From Elysia crispata (Eukaryota; Mollusca; Gastropoda; Plakobranchidae): 64,000 bases of DNA. The notes under the pieces were generated by a model. It was not told the DNA's origin and did no database searches. It worked only from the letters and a program-made list of their open reading frames with translations. This document shows, piece after piece, positions 25,026 through 37,155 of the stretch; the stretch's first letter is position 1; each line of letters begins with the position of its first letter. Location: contig JAWDGP010005687.1 in NCBI GenBank assembly GCA_033675545.1, forward strand, positions 429,001-493,000, written 5' to 3'. A program made the translations under genes and the position numbers.

Positions 25026-25902
25026 TTTGCTTATTTCTTAATCTGTTAATTTTAAGCCAATGGATTCATTTGTCCACAATAAGTTTTAAGGTTTTACAGG
25101 CTTCGCTATGAAAGAGAGTTATGGCAAGAAATAGAAGTTCATTTCCCAAAAATGATCTGGGTGGTTTTCGAATGTTTGTCTGCAAATTCATAGTTTCTAG
25201 CCTTGAGTCTTGTAGAAAGCATTTATTAATGCAAACGCTAGTTTGCAAATCCATTGTTTTCAGTCTCTACTCTTATAACCAGAGTCAGCATGTGCAAATT
25301 TTGGTTTCTTGAGCATACAGAAGTGTTGAATTTGATTCTGGAAAATAGAAAAAAAAATATTGTAGTACTGTAGATAAAATTCTTGACATGGCAGTTTTCT
25401 TAATAATCGCATATAAAATTTATTTCACTTAGGAAGATCCATGGGATGCATGTCTGATTACTTAAGGCTTCCTTTCCTGACTTTTTCAATGAAGTCTCTG
25501 TTACACTATTTTTTATTTCTTTGCTTTTGGGACGAAATGTGATATGCCGCTAATTTTATATGTTGGTTTCGATTTGAGGAAAACGTTAAAATATTGAGAT
25601 TTCCATAAAGCGCAACAACATGAACTGTTGCTTGTAACGCCAGACCATTCTGTGGAAATGTATTGTTAGCCCCATATTGTTGTGTGTAAATATAGATTTA
25701 TGTTTGGATACGAAATGCACAAATCAACGTGCGTAGAAAATCTATGAATACGTTCAAATAGTTGTTATGTTTTTGAAGGAAGATAATGTATGAGGCATTA
25801 TACCGTTCAAATAATTATGTTATGAAAAACTAAAGCTACAAAACCAAGAATAAAAATGGTTCAAAATACGAAGAATTTTGTTTCAATCTTATTATTCGTA
25901 AA

Positions 25903-25906
<4 letters not shown>
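25026..25906. other. Upstream region of the 1124-aa gene
   Basis: Presumed 5' UTR or promoter side of the minus-strand gene. No convincing coding exon or promoter motif could be fixed. Confidence 0.35.

Positions 25907-25987
<81 letters not shown>
25907..25987. repeat. (CT)n microsatellite
   Basis: About 40 perfect CT units. Confidence 0.98.
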
Positions 25988-25992
<5 letters not shown>

Positions 25993-26807
25993 GATGTGTC
26001 TCATAAAATCAAAATGTACTATTTAGTCGCGTGTCCTTTCCAGGTACCGGCAGCCATTTGTGAGAGAGTCTAGGCTCTGAACATAATCGACTCTGTTCAA
26101 CCTGACCTGGGCAAAATACCCGGAATCATCATCAGTGTATGGAGACCCCTGGATCAGAGAGTAAATCCTTGTAATAGTTCACTGAGAGGAATACAAGGGT
26201 GTGGATCAAGCTAACCTGCACCCACATGCATTGTCACTCGATTCATTAGTAAAATTTTAAAATTTCATCTGAAATTGTATTAGGTTCGCACAAGAAAGAA
26301 ATAAAATTCTAACTTTAAATTGTATATTATTTATTTTTTTTTTAGAATTCCTTTCCAATTCTTGAAAAATGAAAAATAAAATGATGACTTACCATAATAA
26401 TGATGCTGAACACAATAATGAACGTTGCGTGTGTGGCACTGCAAGAGAGATATTTAGTTTATTTAACTACAGTTAATAAGATGGGACCAGATTTATTGAA
26501 AAAATCGGCAAAAGGAGATGTAGATTCTCTCTCTCCACAACAGAGAATTTTATGAAGCCTCTTGCAACTTGTTGGAATACGAATGAAAATGTTTCTAGTG
26601 CAAATATGAAAGTCACCGTTTTTTTGCTTTTTTTTTTTTTTTCAATCTATTTCTATTTCTTTTCCTTTTTTTATTTGCGAGTGGTCACAACAAGCTAAAA
26701 GTGCATGTAGCTATATTGTAAAAAAAGACTCTCATAGACTCTTATATAAATTGTATATTAACACGGAGAACGAGGAAAGGAGGAAGCAGGGGCGGATACA
26801 GAGATAT

Positions 26808-26811
<4 letters not shown>
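25988..26811. other. Intergenic, nothing recognised
   Basis: Mostly AT-rich. A GC-richer, non-coding patch at about 26020-26240 could be a short interspersed repeat, but no tRNA-like promoter or tail was seen. Confidence 0.35.

Positions 26812-26891
<80 letters not shown>
26812..26891. repeat. (GA)n microsatellite
   Basis: About 39 GA units. Purine-rich degenerate sequence continues to about 27290. Confidence 0.97.
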
Positions 26892-26894
<3 letters not shown>

Positions 26895-27420
26895 TGGGAG
26901 GGGGAGAGATCAGCTAATTGCCTAGAAGTGACTCGATCTACTTACGGTAAAGAAAGTGCTGCTGTTTAAGGGCTTGGCTCTGTGCAGATCAAATCGCTAC
27001 TTTAGATTTATGTTTCTTTGAAAAAAAAGGAGAAGCGATACTTCTGTTTAAGAGGCGTGTAAGAGAAGTTTGGTTTGCTGGTGTGTGTGTAAAGAAAAAA
27101 AAAGGGGCGAACCTGAAAGAGTTCGTTTGAGAGAAAGATTGTTAGAGAGAGCACAACAAAGAAAAACAATGAGGGATAAAGGTAAAAAACAAGTAAGAGA
27201 GCAAGAGAGGGAGAGAGAGAGAGACAGAGACAGACAGACAGACAGAGGCAAAGACAGACATACAGAGACATACAAGTAAGAAGAGAGGGCAATACAAAGT
27301 GCGAATATGGGAAAGGAAAGAAATTAAATAACAGGGTGAGAGAGAAAAAGAGAGGTTTGAATTTAGATTTATTTTACTTTACCCTGACACAGATTAGGCT
27401 AATCTCTGGAGATAATGAGA

Positions 27421-27437
27421 AAGAGAGAGATAAATAG

Positions 27438-27470
<33 letters not shown>

Positions 27471-27485
27471 TAGAGAGAGAGAGAA

Positions 27486-27566
<81 letters not shown>
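27421..27566. repeat. (GATA)n-(GA)n compound microsatellite
   Basis: GATA units grade into about 45 GA units and abut the 3' end of a LINE fragment. Confidence 0.97.
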
Positions 27567-27569
<3 letters not shown>

Positions 27570-28610
27570 GACTGAATGAAGTTTATTTGTCGGGCTACCT
27601 GCCCATTACAAATATGAAATATGAAAACAAAATGAACAATGCCAACAAATTTTACAAAAGAGAAACAACATAAATTATTCTATACTAATCATCTTACAAT
27701 CTCTCCGTCTCCAACAGTTCTTTTCTTCTCGAAAATACATAAGTCAAAAATTTTGCAACCGAAATAGAGTTGCTCGCTATTAAGATGGACAATGTATTTT
27801 TGTTACGTTTTGACATAAATTTTGAGGGTATAGTATTTAGGCGCAAATATTCATAGACTGGGCAAACGAATAAAATATGAAACTCATTTTCTTCTTCTCT
27901 TGTACAAAACGGACAATTCAATGTTTTGTTATGACTGAATTTGTATCGATGGCAATTTATTTGGGAGACACCAAGCCTCAATTTAATGAGTGTATTTCTA
28001 GAGATCTCCCAAAGCACTTATTGTTTAGAAAACGCTCAGGCTGGATTTGGGACTTAAAAGAACTATAAAACATCATGTGTTGATTATTACATATTTCAGT
28101 ATGCCGATGCTGCTTGTAGCAATCAATTAAACCCTCTTTCATTTGTCTGACAAACAATTTTTCACCTCCAACTTCTTTACACACTTCTTTATGCCAAATC
28201 CATATGTACAAAGCAAGCCTCGTACATCACTCATCCAATTATGATGTTCTTTTTCACTTAGCATATAAAGCATCTCATAGAGTTGGCGACAAATTTTGCT
28301 TTGGGACATTTTCAGATGACGAAACCAATACTTCAAAACACGGATTTTGTGACAAATGTACTATGGGATTCTATCCGTATCACCGTAGACAATATAATTT
28401 TGACAGTGTAATGATACATTAAAAAACTCTTAAGACCAAAAGTATGCAATCTCTCAATTCCTGTAATGTCTTGCACTCCCCATAATTCACAACCATAGGA
28501 GACCATGGGGAGGACCTTTGAGTCGAAAAGTTTAAAGAAAATGTCAAATGTGCAGCAATTTATGGTGTCAAGTGACTTTAGAAGTTCTATACATGATTTT
28601 TTTGGCTTTC

Positions 28611-28614
<4 letters not shown>
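27567..28614 (-). mobile_element. LINE 3' fragment between (GA)n arrays
   Basis: Minus-strand reading passes, with frameshifts, through VSYGCELWGVQDITGIERLH (about 28440-28515), then EHHNWMSDVRGLL (about 28200-28260), then CPFCTREEENEFHILFVCPV (about 27850-27915, a Cys-Cys-His-Cys pattern) and ends near a TTCATTCA motif. These are hallmarks of the thumb and C-terminal part of LINE reverse transcriptases common in molluscs. The 3' terminus (minus strand) is AAATAAACTTCATTCAGTC followed directly by (TC)n. It is a 5'-truncated dead copy. Confidence 0.82.
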
Positions 28615-28686
<72 letters not shown>

Positions 28687-28702
28687 GAATTGAATGAAGT
28701 TT

Positions 28703-28738
<36 letters not shown>

Positions 28739-28739
28739 A
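28615..28739. repeat. (GA)n arrays flanking a minimal LINE tail
   Basis: Two GA tracts (28615-28683, 28708-28738) enclose about 25 bp that match, on the minus strand, only the last bases of the neighbouring LINE (AAATAAACTTCATTCAATTC). Confidence 0.85.
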
Positions 28740-28803
28740 AAGGTACAGCTAGGCGTGCTATCAAATACAGATTTTATGAACTTGTGAAATTAAATACTCG
28801 ATT

Positions 28804-28981
28804 CAAAAAGTCTCAAGAAAAACAAAAGAAAAAACCCACATAAAACCCACAACAACAAAATAATCAGTATAAAGCCAGACATATGTGAAGAAAGCACAAT
28901 GCAAAAAGTCTCAAGGAAAAAAACAAACCCACAACAACAAAATAATCAGTATAAAGCCAGACATATGTGAAAAAGGCACTA
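28804..28981. repeat. Recent tandem duplication, ~98-bp unit
   Basis: Copies at 28804-28901 and 28902-28981 share CAAAAAGTCTCAAG and a long near-identical block around ATAATCAGTATAAAGCCAGA. The second copy lacks about 17 bp. Confidence 0.9.
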
Positions 28982-31900
28982 TACCTTTAAGAGGAATGCT
29001 GGTCTATGCTGTATAATCATTCGGCTTAAGGTTTTACCAATTATAGAGCAACTCCTTAATAACCGTTACTGCACGAGTTTCAGTAAACCAGCAGAACAGA
29101 GCGTTCAAAAATTAATCAAGCCAGCGCATTTTACTACATAAATAAATTATTATGCTTTTAGTACCGTTTGTACGGATAACGTATTTTTTATGTTTTGGAA
29201 ACCCGGCTTAACCAGTAAGTAGGTCAGTCTAAGACCTCTAATCTTATTGTAAGTCTTTTTTTTAAACTTACTTCCGTTCTGGCGATGATACTCCTGCAAT
29301 AGTATAAGCAGTAGCAGGCTAAAACTGGGGGATTTTCTAATAAAGTTTTTTTCCTTGCCTTCAAATTCTGAGAATAGAGTGGCCCATCGCTAAATACAAC
29401 TCCTAGCAGTTGAAGAAATCTCCAATATTTACCTGAAATTAAGGAAGGTCCGAATATAATTGTAAACAGGCCAAAATGACAAAAATGGAAGAGGAAAAGG
29501 AAGGAGATTAAAAAAGAAGTAAAGAGTGAAAAAGAAAAAGGGGAGGGGAATATTGATAGATGGAGAAATGACGACTACGAGATTGAAAAGAGGGTGTTGA
29601 TAAATAGAAAGAGCAGAAGAATATGAGATCGGTGGAAAAGAAAAATAGTCGAAGAAGATGTCATTTGGAGTAATTAAAAAAAAACAACAGAAAATGTCAT
29701 CTATAACCTTATAAGAATGTAATCAAACATAACTAGGATCGCCTCGAGGATAAAGTTGGAATGTAATTATGAGAAAAGAAAGGAAATGAAGTCGGGGAAA
29801 GAGCCAGTAGTGCTCACAGATGCAGCCTAGATATTAACACTTTACAGCGCTAAGAGTTTCAAGTAATCACTTCCGTCCCCAGGGTTTTTTTTTCTGCCAT
29901 CGTTGTTGATAATTATTATAGGCGTCAGGAAATGCAAAAACAAACAACAAAAAAGTTGCATGTAATGCCAAAGTTTGATAAAAACACTAGAATTTATAAC
30001 CTACAAAAAAAAATGGGCACATTAACATTAGACATGCGTGGTACATCATGAAGAATCAATTCTAAACCGTTAAAGGCTGTAATAAAGATTCATCTTTTAT
30101 TTCTTTCACATCTCGGAAGTTCCACGAGAAATATCGCAACAGTTTCTAGCAAAGAGAAGCTATCTTGAAGCCAAAGTGAGAAAAACCACTGATACCTTCA
30201 GATTTAGACCTGTCAAACATTTTGCGAAAGCAGAAACCACCATTCTACACTAAGCTTCATTGCATGGATGGGCATTCGAAATTTTCAGACTTTCGACATT
30301 TTAAGGAAAGAGGGGAAAGACAAAAAGAGATGGGGCAGAGAGCATCGAGGACAGGAGATGCTAATTAGACTCTGCTCAAGCTTGAAGAATAAAAAGAGAA
30401 ACAAGAACAATTACCAATATCCGAAATGTCGGAAAAAACGTTACAACTTGACATGAGTAAAACTTTAAATTAATAAGTAATATTCAAGGACCAAACAGCT
30501 ATTCCTCTAGGACTATCGTGTTCATTAATACCATACGACTGTAACACTTCTGATCATTAAATTACTTGGTTTCTAATCAATAGCCTTCCATTTGTAAAAC
30601 GTGTTGTAATAATAAACACTCTCTAGCTAATGTATCCTCTATAATTATAATAATGAATAGGAATATCTAAATTTTATCTAATTTCGAAAATAAGGTTTAA
30701 TTCCTTGCAAAAGACCCAAATTTTCTTAAAATAATTATTTATACTTAAGATTTAAATCCTAATCCATAATAAACTTTTAATTATAGCTTCACAAACATAT
30801 ACATATAGTTAAATGACAAAATAAAAATCCAACAATATTTTAGATTTCTAATATTTTATTCTAATGAATTCCCCCCTTCTACTTAAAACAACACAAAACA
30901 ATAAATTTAAGAAATTACTCTAACTTAATAAATATATTTATGAAGTAAAATTGTAAATTATTCCATGCTATTTTATTACTATATAATCTATATTATTACA
31001 TTTCACATTCCATATCTTCTTCCACACACACACCAGTTCTTGTCTGTTCTTGAGTATCCTATCTCCCTGCTCTATATCTGTTCCTCTGTTTTAATATTCT
31101 TTTGATGACTTGACTTTATTTGTTTTATAAAGTTGTCTTGAAGTTCACTTCATTGATTTTATAAAATTGTCTTGTTCACAGAATATAATTTCTTGTCTCA
31201 GCAAAATCAGTTCAGGGGATTGATTTTTATTTGATTTCTTTTCAGTATAAGTATAAAACTATTTCAATTTCTCTATATCACATTTATTGTGAGTGGTATT
31301 CTTATTACCATTGAAATCAATATATTTGAGTGATAATATTTCTTTTTTTTTTTTTTTCTCCACTTCGGATGTGGAATTGGCGTGACAAACTGCCTCTTCT
31401 TTATGCCAATTATTGCAATATTTTCATACAATGAAGTTAGGAGATCTGTTTTTAATCAAATTTTTTTTCTTTTCGGTTTTTGCGGGTAATAAATTTTTCC
31501 TCTCGCGACTTATTTATAAAGATGCCAAATCTCCTGCCATTCTTCTTTCATAAAAATGTAATGCAAAAAGAGGACGAACCCTCGTGTTCGCTAGCTTTTA
31601 TAGTTCTAAGGCTAAGCTTGCCTACCTTCACACACTCTTGCCTTCCCTCTAAGCCTTCCAGTCTTTCATTGCCCGTGAACTTCACTCACACGTGTGAAAG
31701 ATTGTGTGTGCGGTAGAGGAACAGACATATAAGGAGATAGATAGGTAATGATTTAGATCGATAGAAGGAAAGATAGATATATAGTAAGAGAGATATATAG
31801 TAAGAGAGAAAAAAGTATTTTGAATAAACGACCTCAACTCTTTATGCAAACGTCGCTGGAAAATAGATAAGGAGGGAAAAGTGGAAAACAACTGATTCCA

Positions 31901-33230
31901 AAATCCCAATCTATTTAAAGAATGTTCTAAACACTCAATATAGAAGACTATGTAAGAACAAACAAAAATTGCCTAGAGATGCTCTACCCTTGCGTGGATT
32001 CATTGTAAAGCATTGAGTCATGCATAAAGAGGATCTATAAATAGACTGGGATTTTACAAAATTAGCTGGCTATTCTTATTGCTGAGGGTACTCTATTTTT
32101 CAGATATCTAGTTTCTTCCAAATACAATAAATAAGAAAAAGCAAACACTCAAAGAAAAAAAAAAGTAAAACAAGTAAAGAAAAGAAATAACCTAATCATA
32201 CTCTTTCAGCAGCAATTAGAATCTAGAGCATTAGGGTGACTGATATTAATTTTTTTTTTAATTGACATTACTTTAATAAGTTATTGGGGGAAACTGTTTT
32301 CTCAAGCCGGCAAAATTGAACACAAAGAAATAGCTATCCTTCCTTTCATGTTGTGCAATCTGCGTTAATAAATAGATCAGAAAAGCTATGGAATAATCGC
32401 TATAAAAATCTACTCTAACGAGAAAATGAATATGCAATCGAACCATTTTAGTGTAATATAACATTCAACGGAACTCTCTCAGTTTATAGCATGTAATAAA
32501 AGATCATAAAGTTATGCATGTCTATCACTATTCACAGATTTCCTAAAATAAAAAGCAGAAAGGCCTTTGAAAAGGCATCTTTATAATAAACGCCAGAAAT
32601 AATTATAGCACAGGAGATTCAACATGATCGAAAATGTAAGCGAAAGCGGCGTATTTTTATGTTTAAAAAATACCGGTTTAGCAATAAAATCATTCCTTAT
32701 CGTCCTTTAAGATCTTTATGGCAGATGCAATTTTGTCCTTGACTCCTCATTCTAATAAAAAAAGGTGGGCGTATAATGGACAGAAACATGCAGCTGATGT
32801 AACAAATGAAATGAAACTTTGATTCGTTCATCTTCAAACATTGCTCTCCCCTTCATAATACATTTTAATGTTTGTATATCGGAACAAGCCACCGTTAGCC
32901 TACAAGTGCAATGTCCTGGCCAATGAAATCATCTGCAATTGATTCCCATATAATTGTAAGGTTAAATGACTATTATTTCGACGTCCATACGGCGCCAAAG
33001 AAGACCCAGGTACGCTAAGTAGAAATAGGATAGGGCCTTTATGATTATCGCACTCAGGCATCGAACTTAATACAACTTTCAAGCTTTGGTAACTCTGACC
33101 TGCCAGCAGTATTTATCCTTGCTGTTTATCCTTGCAGACATAGAAAGAACCTGTCGATAGACTGTTTGAAAGTTTCCTGGATATGCATACTAAAGCCTGC
33201 ACTACATGATAGCACGATTTATGTAATTGA
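28982..33230. other. Intergenic AT-rich DNA
   Basis: No gene was recognised. A degenerate GATA/TATAG stretch with a doubled ATATATAGTAAGAGAG unit lies at about 31735-31810. Confidence 0.45.
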
Positions 33231-36200
33231 TTTTTTGGGCAAACTTGAGTGAGGTAGAATCCCATTTTCCGAGAAACCCGCTTCTCTCCGTCCCTTCTCG
33301 GGAGAGAAGCCGGTCGCTTTCTCTATGCGATCTGTTGTCCGGGCTAGTCTTTGCTGCCCTTTGCGCGTCTCATAATGCCCTGGTGAATTATTCGTTTGTC
33401 CTCTTATTGAAAACCCTTGCAGTTTGCGTCGACACGGAGGGTGCCCTCAGTGCTATGCGACTAGAAACCGCGGCCTTTGTCGGAGATGGTGCTCGTCTTG
33501 CGCGGGCACATCTCCTGGCCAAGGGTTTGATCTCGTCGGTTTCGCTCCGGTCGGGCTGCCCTCGCGCGTCTTCGCTTCATCGTTCTTTTGTCTTTCGAAG
33601 AAAGACCCTCAATAGCATCGCCGCTTCCACGAGCACGGATCGCTCTGCCCAGAGGACCTGGCTTCGGTCCTGGCACCCCCAGCCGGGACTTCGGCAGTCC
33701 TCCAGGGCTGGGCAATCAAACAGTACGTGGTCGACGTCCTCAACTCGGTTTCCGCACAGACGACAAGACGCGGATTGACTCCATCCTCTTTTTGACATGC
33801 TGGCTAAGAGCAGTACGTGATTTACGCGCATGCGAAATACTTGTACGGCATCACCTCTCGGGAGGTGATCGCGATAATCATCAGCTCGTCGAGCCTCATA
33901 AAGCTTAGCCAGTCGTGAGTCATCATTCCCTTCTATCGCCGCTCTCCACCTTTTCGCCGTTTCCCCTCGTAATAGGGACGAGACGTGAGCCAGGGTTGCC
34001 GGGACTATGGGTTGGGGCTGGAGACGGCCGGCGTTGGCCAGTTCGTCTGCAACCTCATTTCCGTGGATCCCTACGTGGGATGGGATCCATTGGCAGATGA
34101 TCCGGACATCTGCTTGTCGGAGCTTTTCCATTGAGCTCAGGATGCCGTCCATACTGGTGGGGTTGAAGCCGCCAAGATTTTGCACTAAGCTACGGCAGTC
34201 AGAGAGGATTACGACCCCATGGAGCGGGTCTCCTCTTTCGTGCCGTTCTTTCAGGAGGCGGATGCACGCGTGCAGGGCCGCTTTTTCGCAATCGTAGCTG
34301 CATGTCCTTTGGCCCACTGGGCCGTTCGTTCGAGTCGTTTCTTCGGAATTCCATTGTATATAAACTCCATAACCACCGTCAGAGGTGCCCTCCGTCGCCG
34401 AGCCGTCGATGTAGCATCTTACGTACTCTGCCGGGTACGAGTCGATGTATTCTAGGGCTGCGGCTTTTTGGACTCGGGGGGCAGTCTCTGACTTTCTTCC
34501 GTGTAGACCAACATCGAGGCGGACCTCCAGAGGGCGAGGGGCGAGTTCCGGTGGCCAGCCTGGAGTTTCCAGAGGCGCTCGGTCTGTCGGTAAGTTGAAT
34601 TTCCGTTCTGCCGCTTCAGCGGCACTGAGCACGGAAACCTTCTTTAGCCGGCGCCGCGTGGCTCCAAAGGATTCTGCCAGGTCTTTGAGCGGGTTCGATT
34701 CTCCGAGGCGGAGGAATCTCTCCCTGGCCATCAGCGTCTGTACCTCTCGTCTTGTTTCCAGAGGTTCGCATCCAGTTGCTACTTCTGAGGCTGTGATAGG
34801 GGTGCTTCTCAGCCCCCCTGTCGTCAGTCTCATGGCCGCGTTCTGGATCTTATCGAGCTTTCCAAGACTTGTTCTACTCGCAAGGTTTAAGATTGGGTTT
34901 GCATATTCTAGGGCTGATCTTATGAAAGTAACGTACAGAGTTTTGAGTGACGATAGAGCTGCATCCCAGCTTGTTCCTGCAAGTTTTTTCATAAGACCTA
35001 TTCTTTCTCGCACTCTGCCCGCTAATTGTTCCACATGAGCTGTTAGGTTCAAACGTGGGTCCAGCGCTACGCCCAGGTACCGCGGCAACGGATCTCGTTG
35101 GAGGCGTTTGTCTTTGATCTTCAGCTCCAGGTCTCGTGCTAATACTTCTCGGCTGTTCGAGTAGATATTGTACACGGTTTTTGTCGTGTTGATCTGCATA
35201 CCCCATTGGTCGCAGTATCGCTTAAGCGCGTGCAGGTCATGGTTGAGGGCCTCAGTTGCCCTTAACGTCAACGTCCTTATCTGACTGCCAGGTCGAAATG
35301 TCGTCCGCGAACGATAGGCGGTTGAAGGTGGGGATGACCTCGCTGAGGTCGTTGAGAAAGCACAAAAACAGGGTACAGCTTAACGCGCCTCCTTGCGGAA
35401 GCCCTTCACTTGACGGCCTAGTCCGTGAGTAGACACCGTTCACTCTCGTGCGGATGTACCTGTTTGAAAGAAAGCCTTTCAGCCAGTTGTACATCCTCCC
35501 GTTTATCCCGTATCTTTGTAGTTTCAAGAGCAGTCCCCCCCTCCAGACCTTGTCGTAAGCATTCTTCAAATCGACGAAGACTGCCACAGTGTGGTGACCG
35601 CACTGCCATGCGTTTATGACACTCTGGGTGAAGAGTACAAGCTGATCAATAGTTGATCGATGCCTGCGAAATCCGGCCTGATTCTCGTCGAGCAGGTCGT
35701 TATCTTCCATGTAGGTGTATAGTCTACCGTTGACCATACGTTCCATTGTTTTGCTGATAGACGACAGAAGGGAAATTGGCCTGTAACTTGCTAGGTCACT
35801 GGCTTTTTCCCCTTCTTGAGAATTGGTACAATCACCGCCGTTCTCCAGGAGGGCGGTGTCGTTCCGCTTTGCCACGATCGATTGTACAGTCTCAGAAGGG
35901 CGTTTTTGGCCTTCGGGCCCATGTGGGACAGCATCTCTTGCGTGATGCCGTCCCGGCCCGGGGCCTTGCCTTTCTTCGACTTCCGGAGTGCGCCTTCCAG
36001 TTCTGCTATCGTGAAGTCGGTGTAGAACGTCCTTTTCGCCACCGACGGCCTTCGTTCCCAATCTTTCCTCACTTTATCTACCATTTTTCTTGAGGCTTGG
36101 CTGTTCGACCCTTCTACTTTCGTATAGAAGCGGGTGAATGCTTCTGCCTCCGCTCTCGCCGTAAGGAGAGTCCTGTCGTTCAACACCAGCGGTTCGGTAC

Positions 36201-36751
36201 CACTGGCGGTCCGTTTTCCCTCCAATCTTCGGACGAGCCTCCACGCCGTGCGGCTGCTCGTCCTGAAATTGAATCCGTCGCATAGTTTTTGCCATTCGGT
36301 CGCTCTGATGGTTTCTCCGATGCGCTTTACCCGCCTACTGTAGGCGTTGTATCGTTTGCGATTTGTGGCCGAGGAATTTCGGATGAAGTCCTTGCGTGCC
36401 TCTCGTCGCTTGGATATCGCCCTTTTCAACTCGTCCGACCATCCCGGGGTGAATCTCTTTCTCACGCCCCTCGGAATGTTTTCCTTCGCTGCCCTGGTGA
36501 TTTCGTTCACCAGGGTCTCATTTGTCTTTTCGATGGACATAGCGTTCCAGTTTATGCTATCAAGCCTCGTCTCGAGCGCGTGTGCGTACGCTCTCCAGTT
36601 GGCTTTGTTGAAATTCAAAGCCGGCGCCTCCTTTTCACGCTGGCGGGAAAAGATCCCGACAGTGATCAGCGCGGGAAGATGGTCAGAACCCATGTCTTCG
36701 AGCACCTCCCTCGTGACGAGCTCCAGGATATCCGAGGAGACCTTTGTCATT
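33231..36751 (-). mobile_element. 5'-truncated I-like LINE with RNase H
   Basis: A GC-rich block, unlike its AT-rich flanks, encodes one polyprotein on the minus strand. In order it holds the last residues of an AP endonuclease (GSDHLPALITV), a reverse transcriptase, RNase H, and a C-terminal Cys-His knuckle. About 330 bp of 3' UTR follow, ending at a short T run on the plus strand (33231-33236) that may be the poly(A) tail. The 5' end is lost within the endonuclease and abuts the 5' region of the next LINE at about 36751. RNase H downstream of RT points to the I group (I, Nimb, Ingi and similar); I cannot assign the clade more precisely. Confidence 0.92.
33577..36750 (-). pseudogene. LINE polyprotein: endonuclease end, RT, RNase H (two frameshifts)
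   Basis: Three overlapping frames (36750-35791, 36061-35252, 35271-33577) make one protein; the first and third are in the same frame, so two compensating shifts near 35805 and 35265 displace the central part. RT blocks are KAPGRDGITQEML, YRPISLLSSISKTMERMV, FVDLKNAYDKVW (motif A), GLPQGGALS (motif B) and SFADDIS (motif C, about 35291-35311). The RNase H domain keeps its acidic residues: CYIDGSATEG, the Glu of CEKAALHA, LSDCRSLV and SHVGIHGNEVADELA (34038-34086). The C-terminus has CRLCGNRVEDVDHVLFDC. It is not functional because of the truncation and shifts, but it is otherwise well preserved. Confidence 0.9.
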
Positions 36752-36764
36752 CAGAATCAGAGAA

Positions 36765-37108
36765 GTGACCTATTATCGATTGTTAGAGGAAAGCTGAGTC
36801 AACAAACACATCGACTGAGTGCACTGGATTTTGAAAGTGTGTAGGAAATTAGTGTGGACACTTGATGTAATAATAAACAAGGATATTTCAAAGGATGTAC
36901 CCTAGTCTTAGTGTGAAAAGAAGCTACTTATGTGAATGATCTCTTGGTCAAACTTATGTAAGGAAGGCCTTTGTAATTTTTGAACTAGAGACAAGATAAG
37001 TGACCAACTATCGGTAGTTTTTTAGTGAAAAGCTGAGTCAAACACATCGATTGAGTGGACTGGACTTTGTAAGCGTGTAGGAAATTAGCGTGGACACTTG
37101 ATGTAGTA
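36765..37108 (+). repeat. 5' UTR direct repeats of the CR1/L2-like LINE
   Basis: Units at 36765-36870 and 37000-37108 share GTGACC, AGCTGAGTCAA, GTGTAGGAAATTAG and GTGGACACTTGATGTA, with a 235-bp offset. This looks like two 5' promoter monomers, the outer one abutting the truncated I-like LINE. Confidence 0.85.
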
Positions 37109-37155
37109 AGGGAACAGTTAACTTACTAAGAGGCAGCGAGTCTTTATCAGAAACC

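Noticed and set aside
34219-35038. Several plus-strand frames over 33227-36844
   Set aside because: Shadows of the GC-rich minus-strand LINE polyprotein; no independent protein features.
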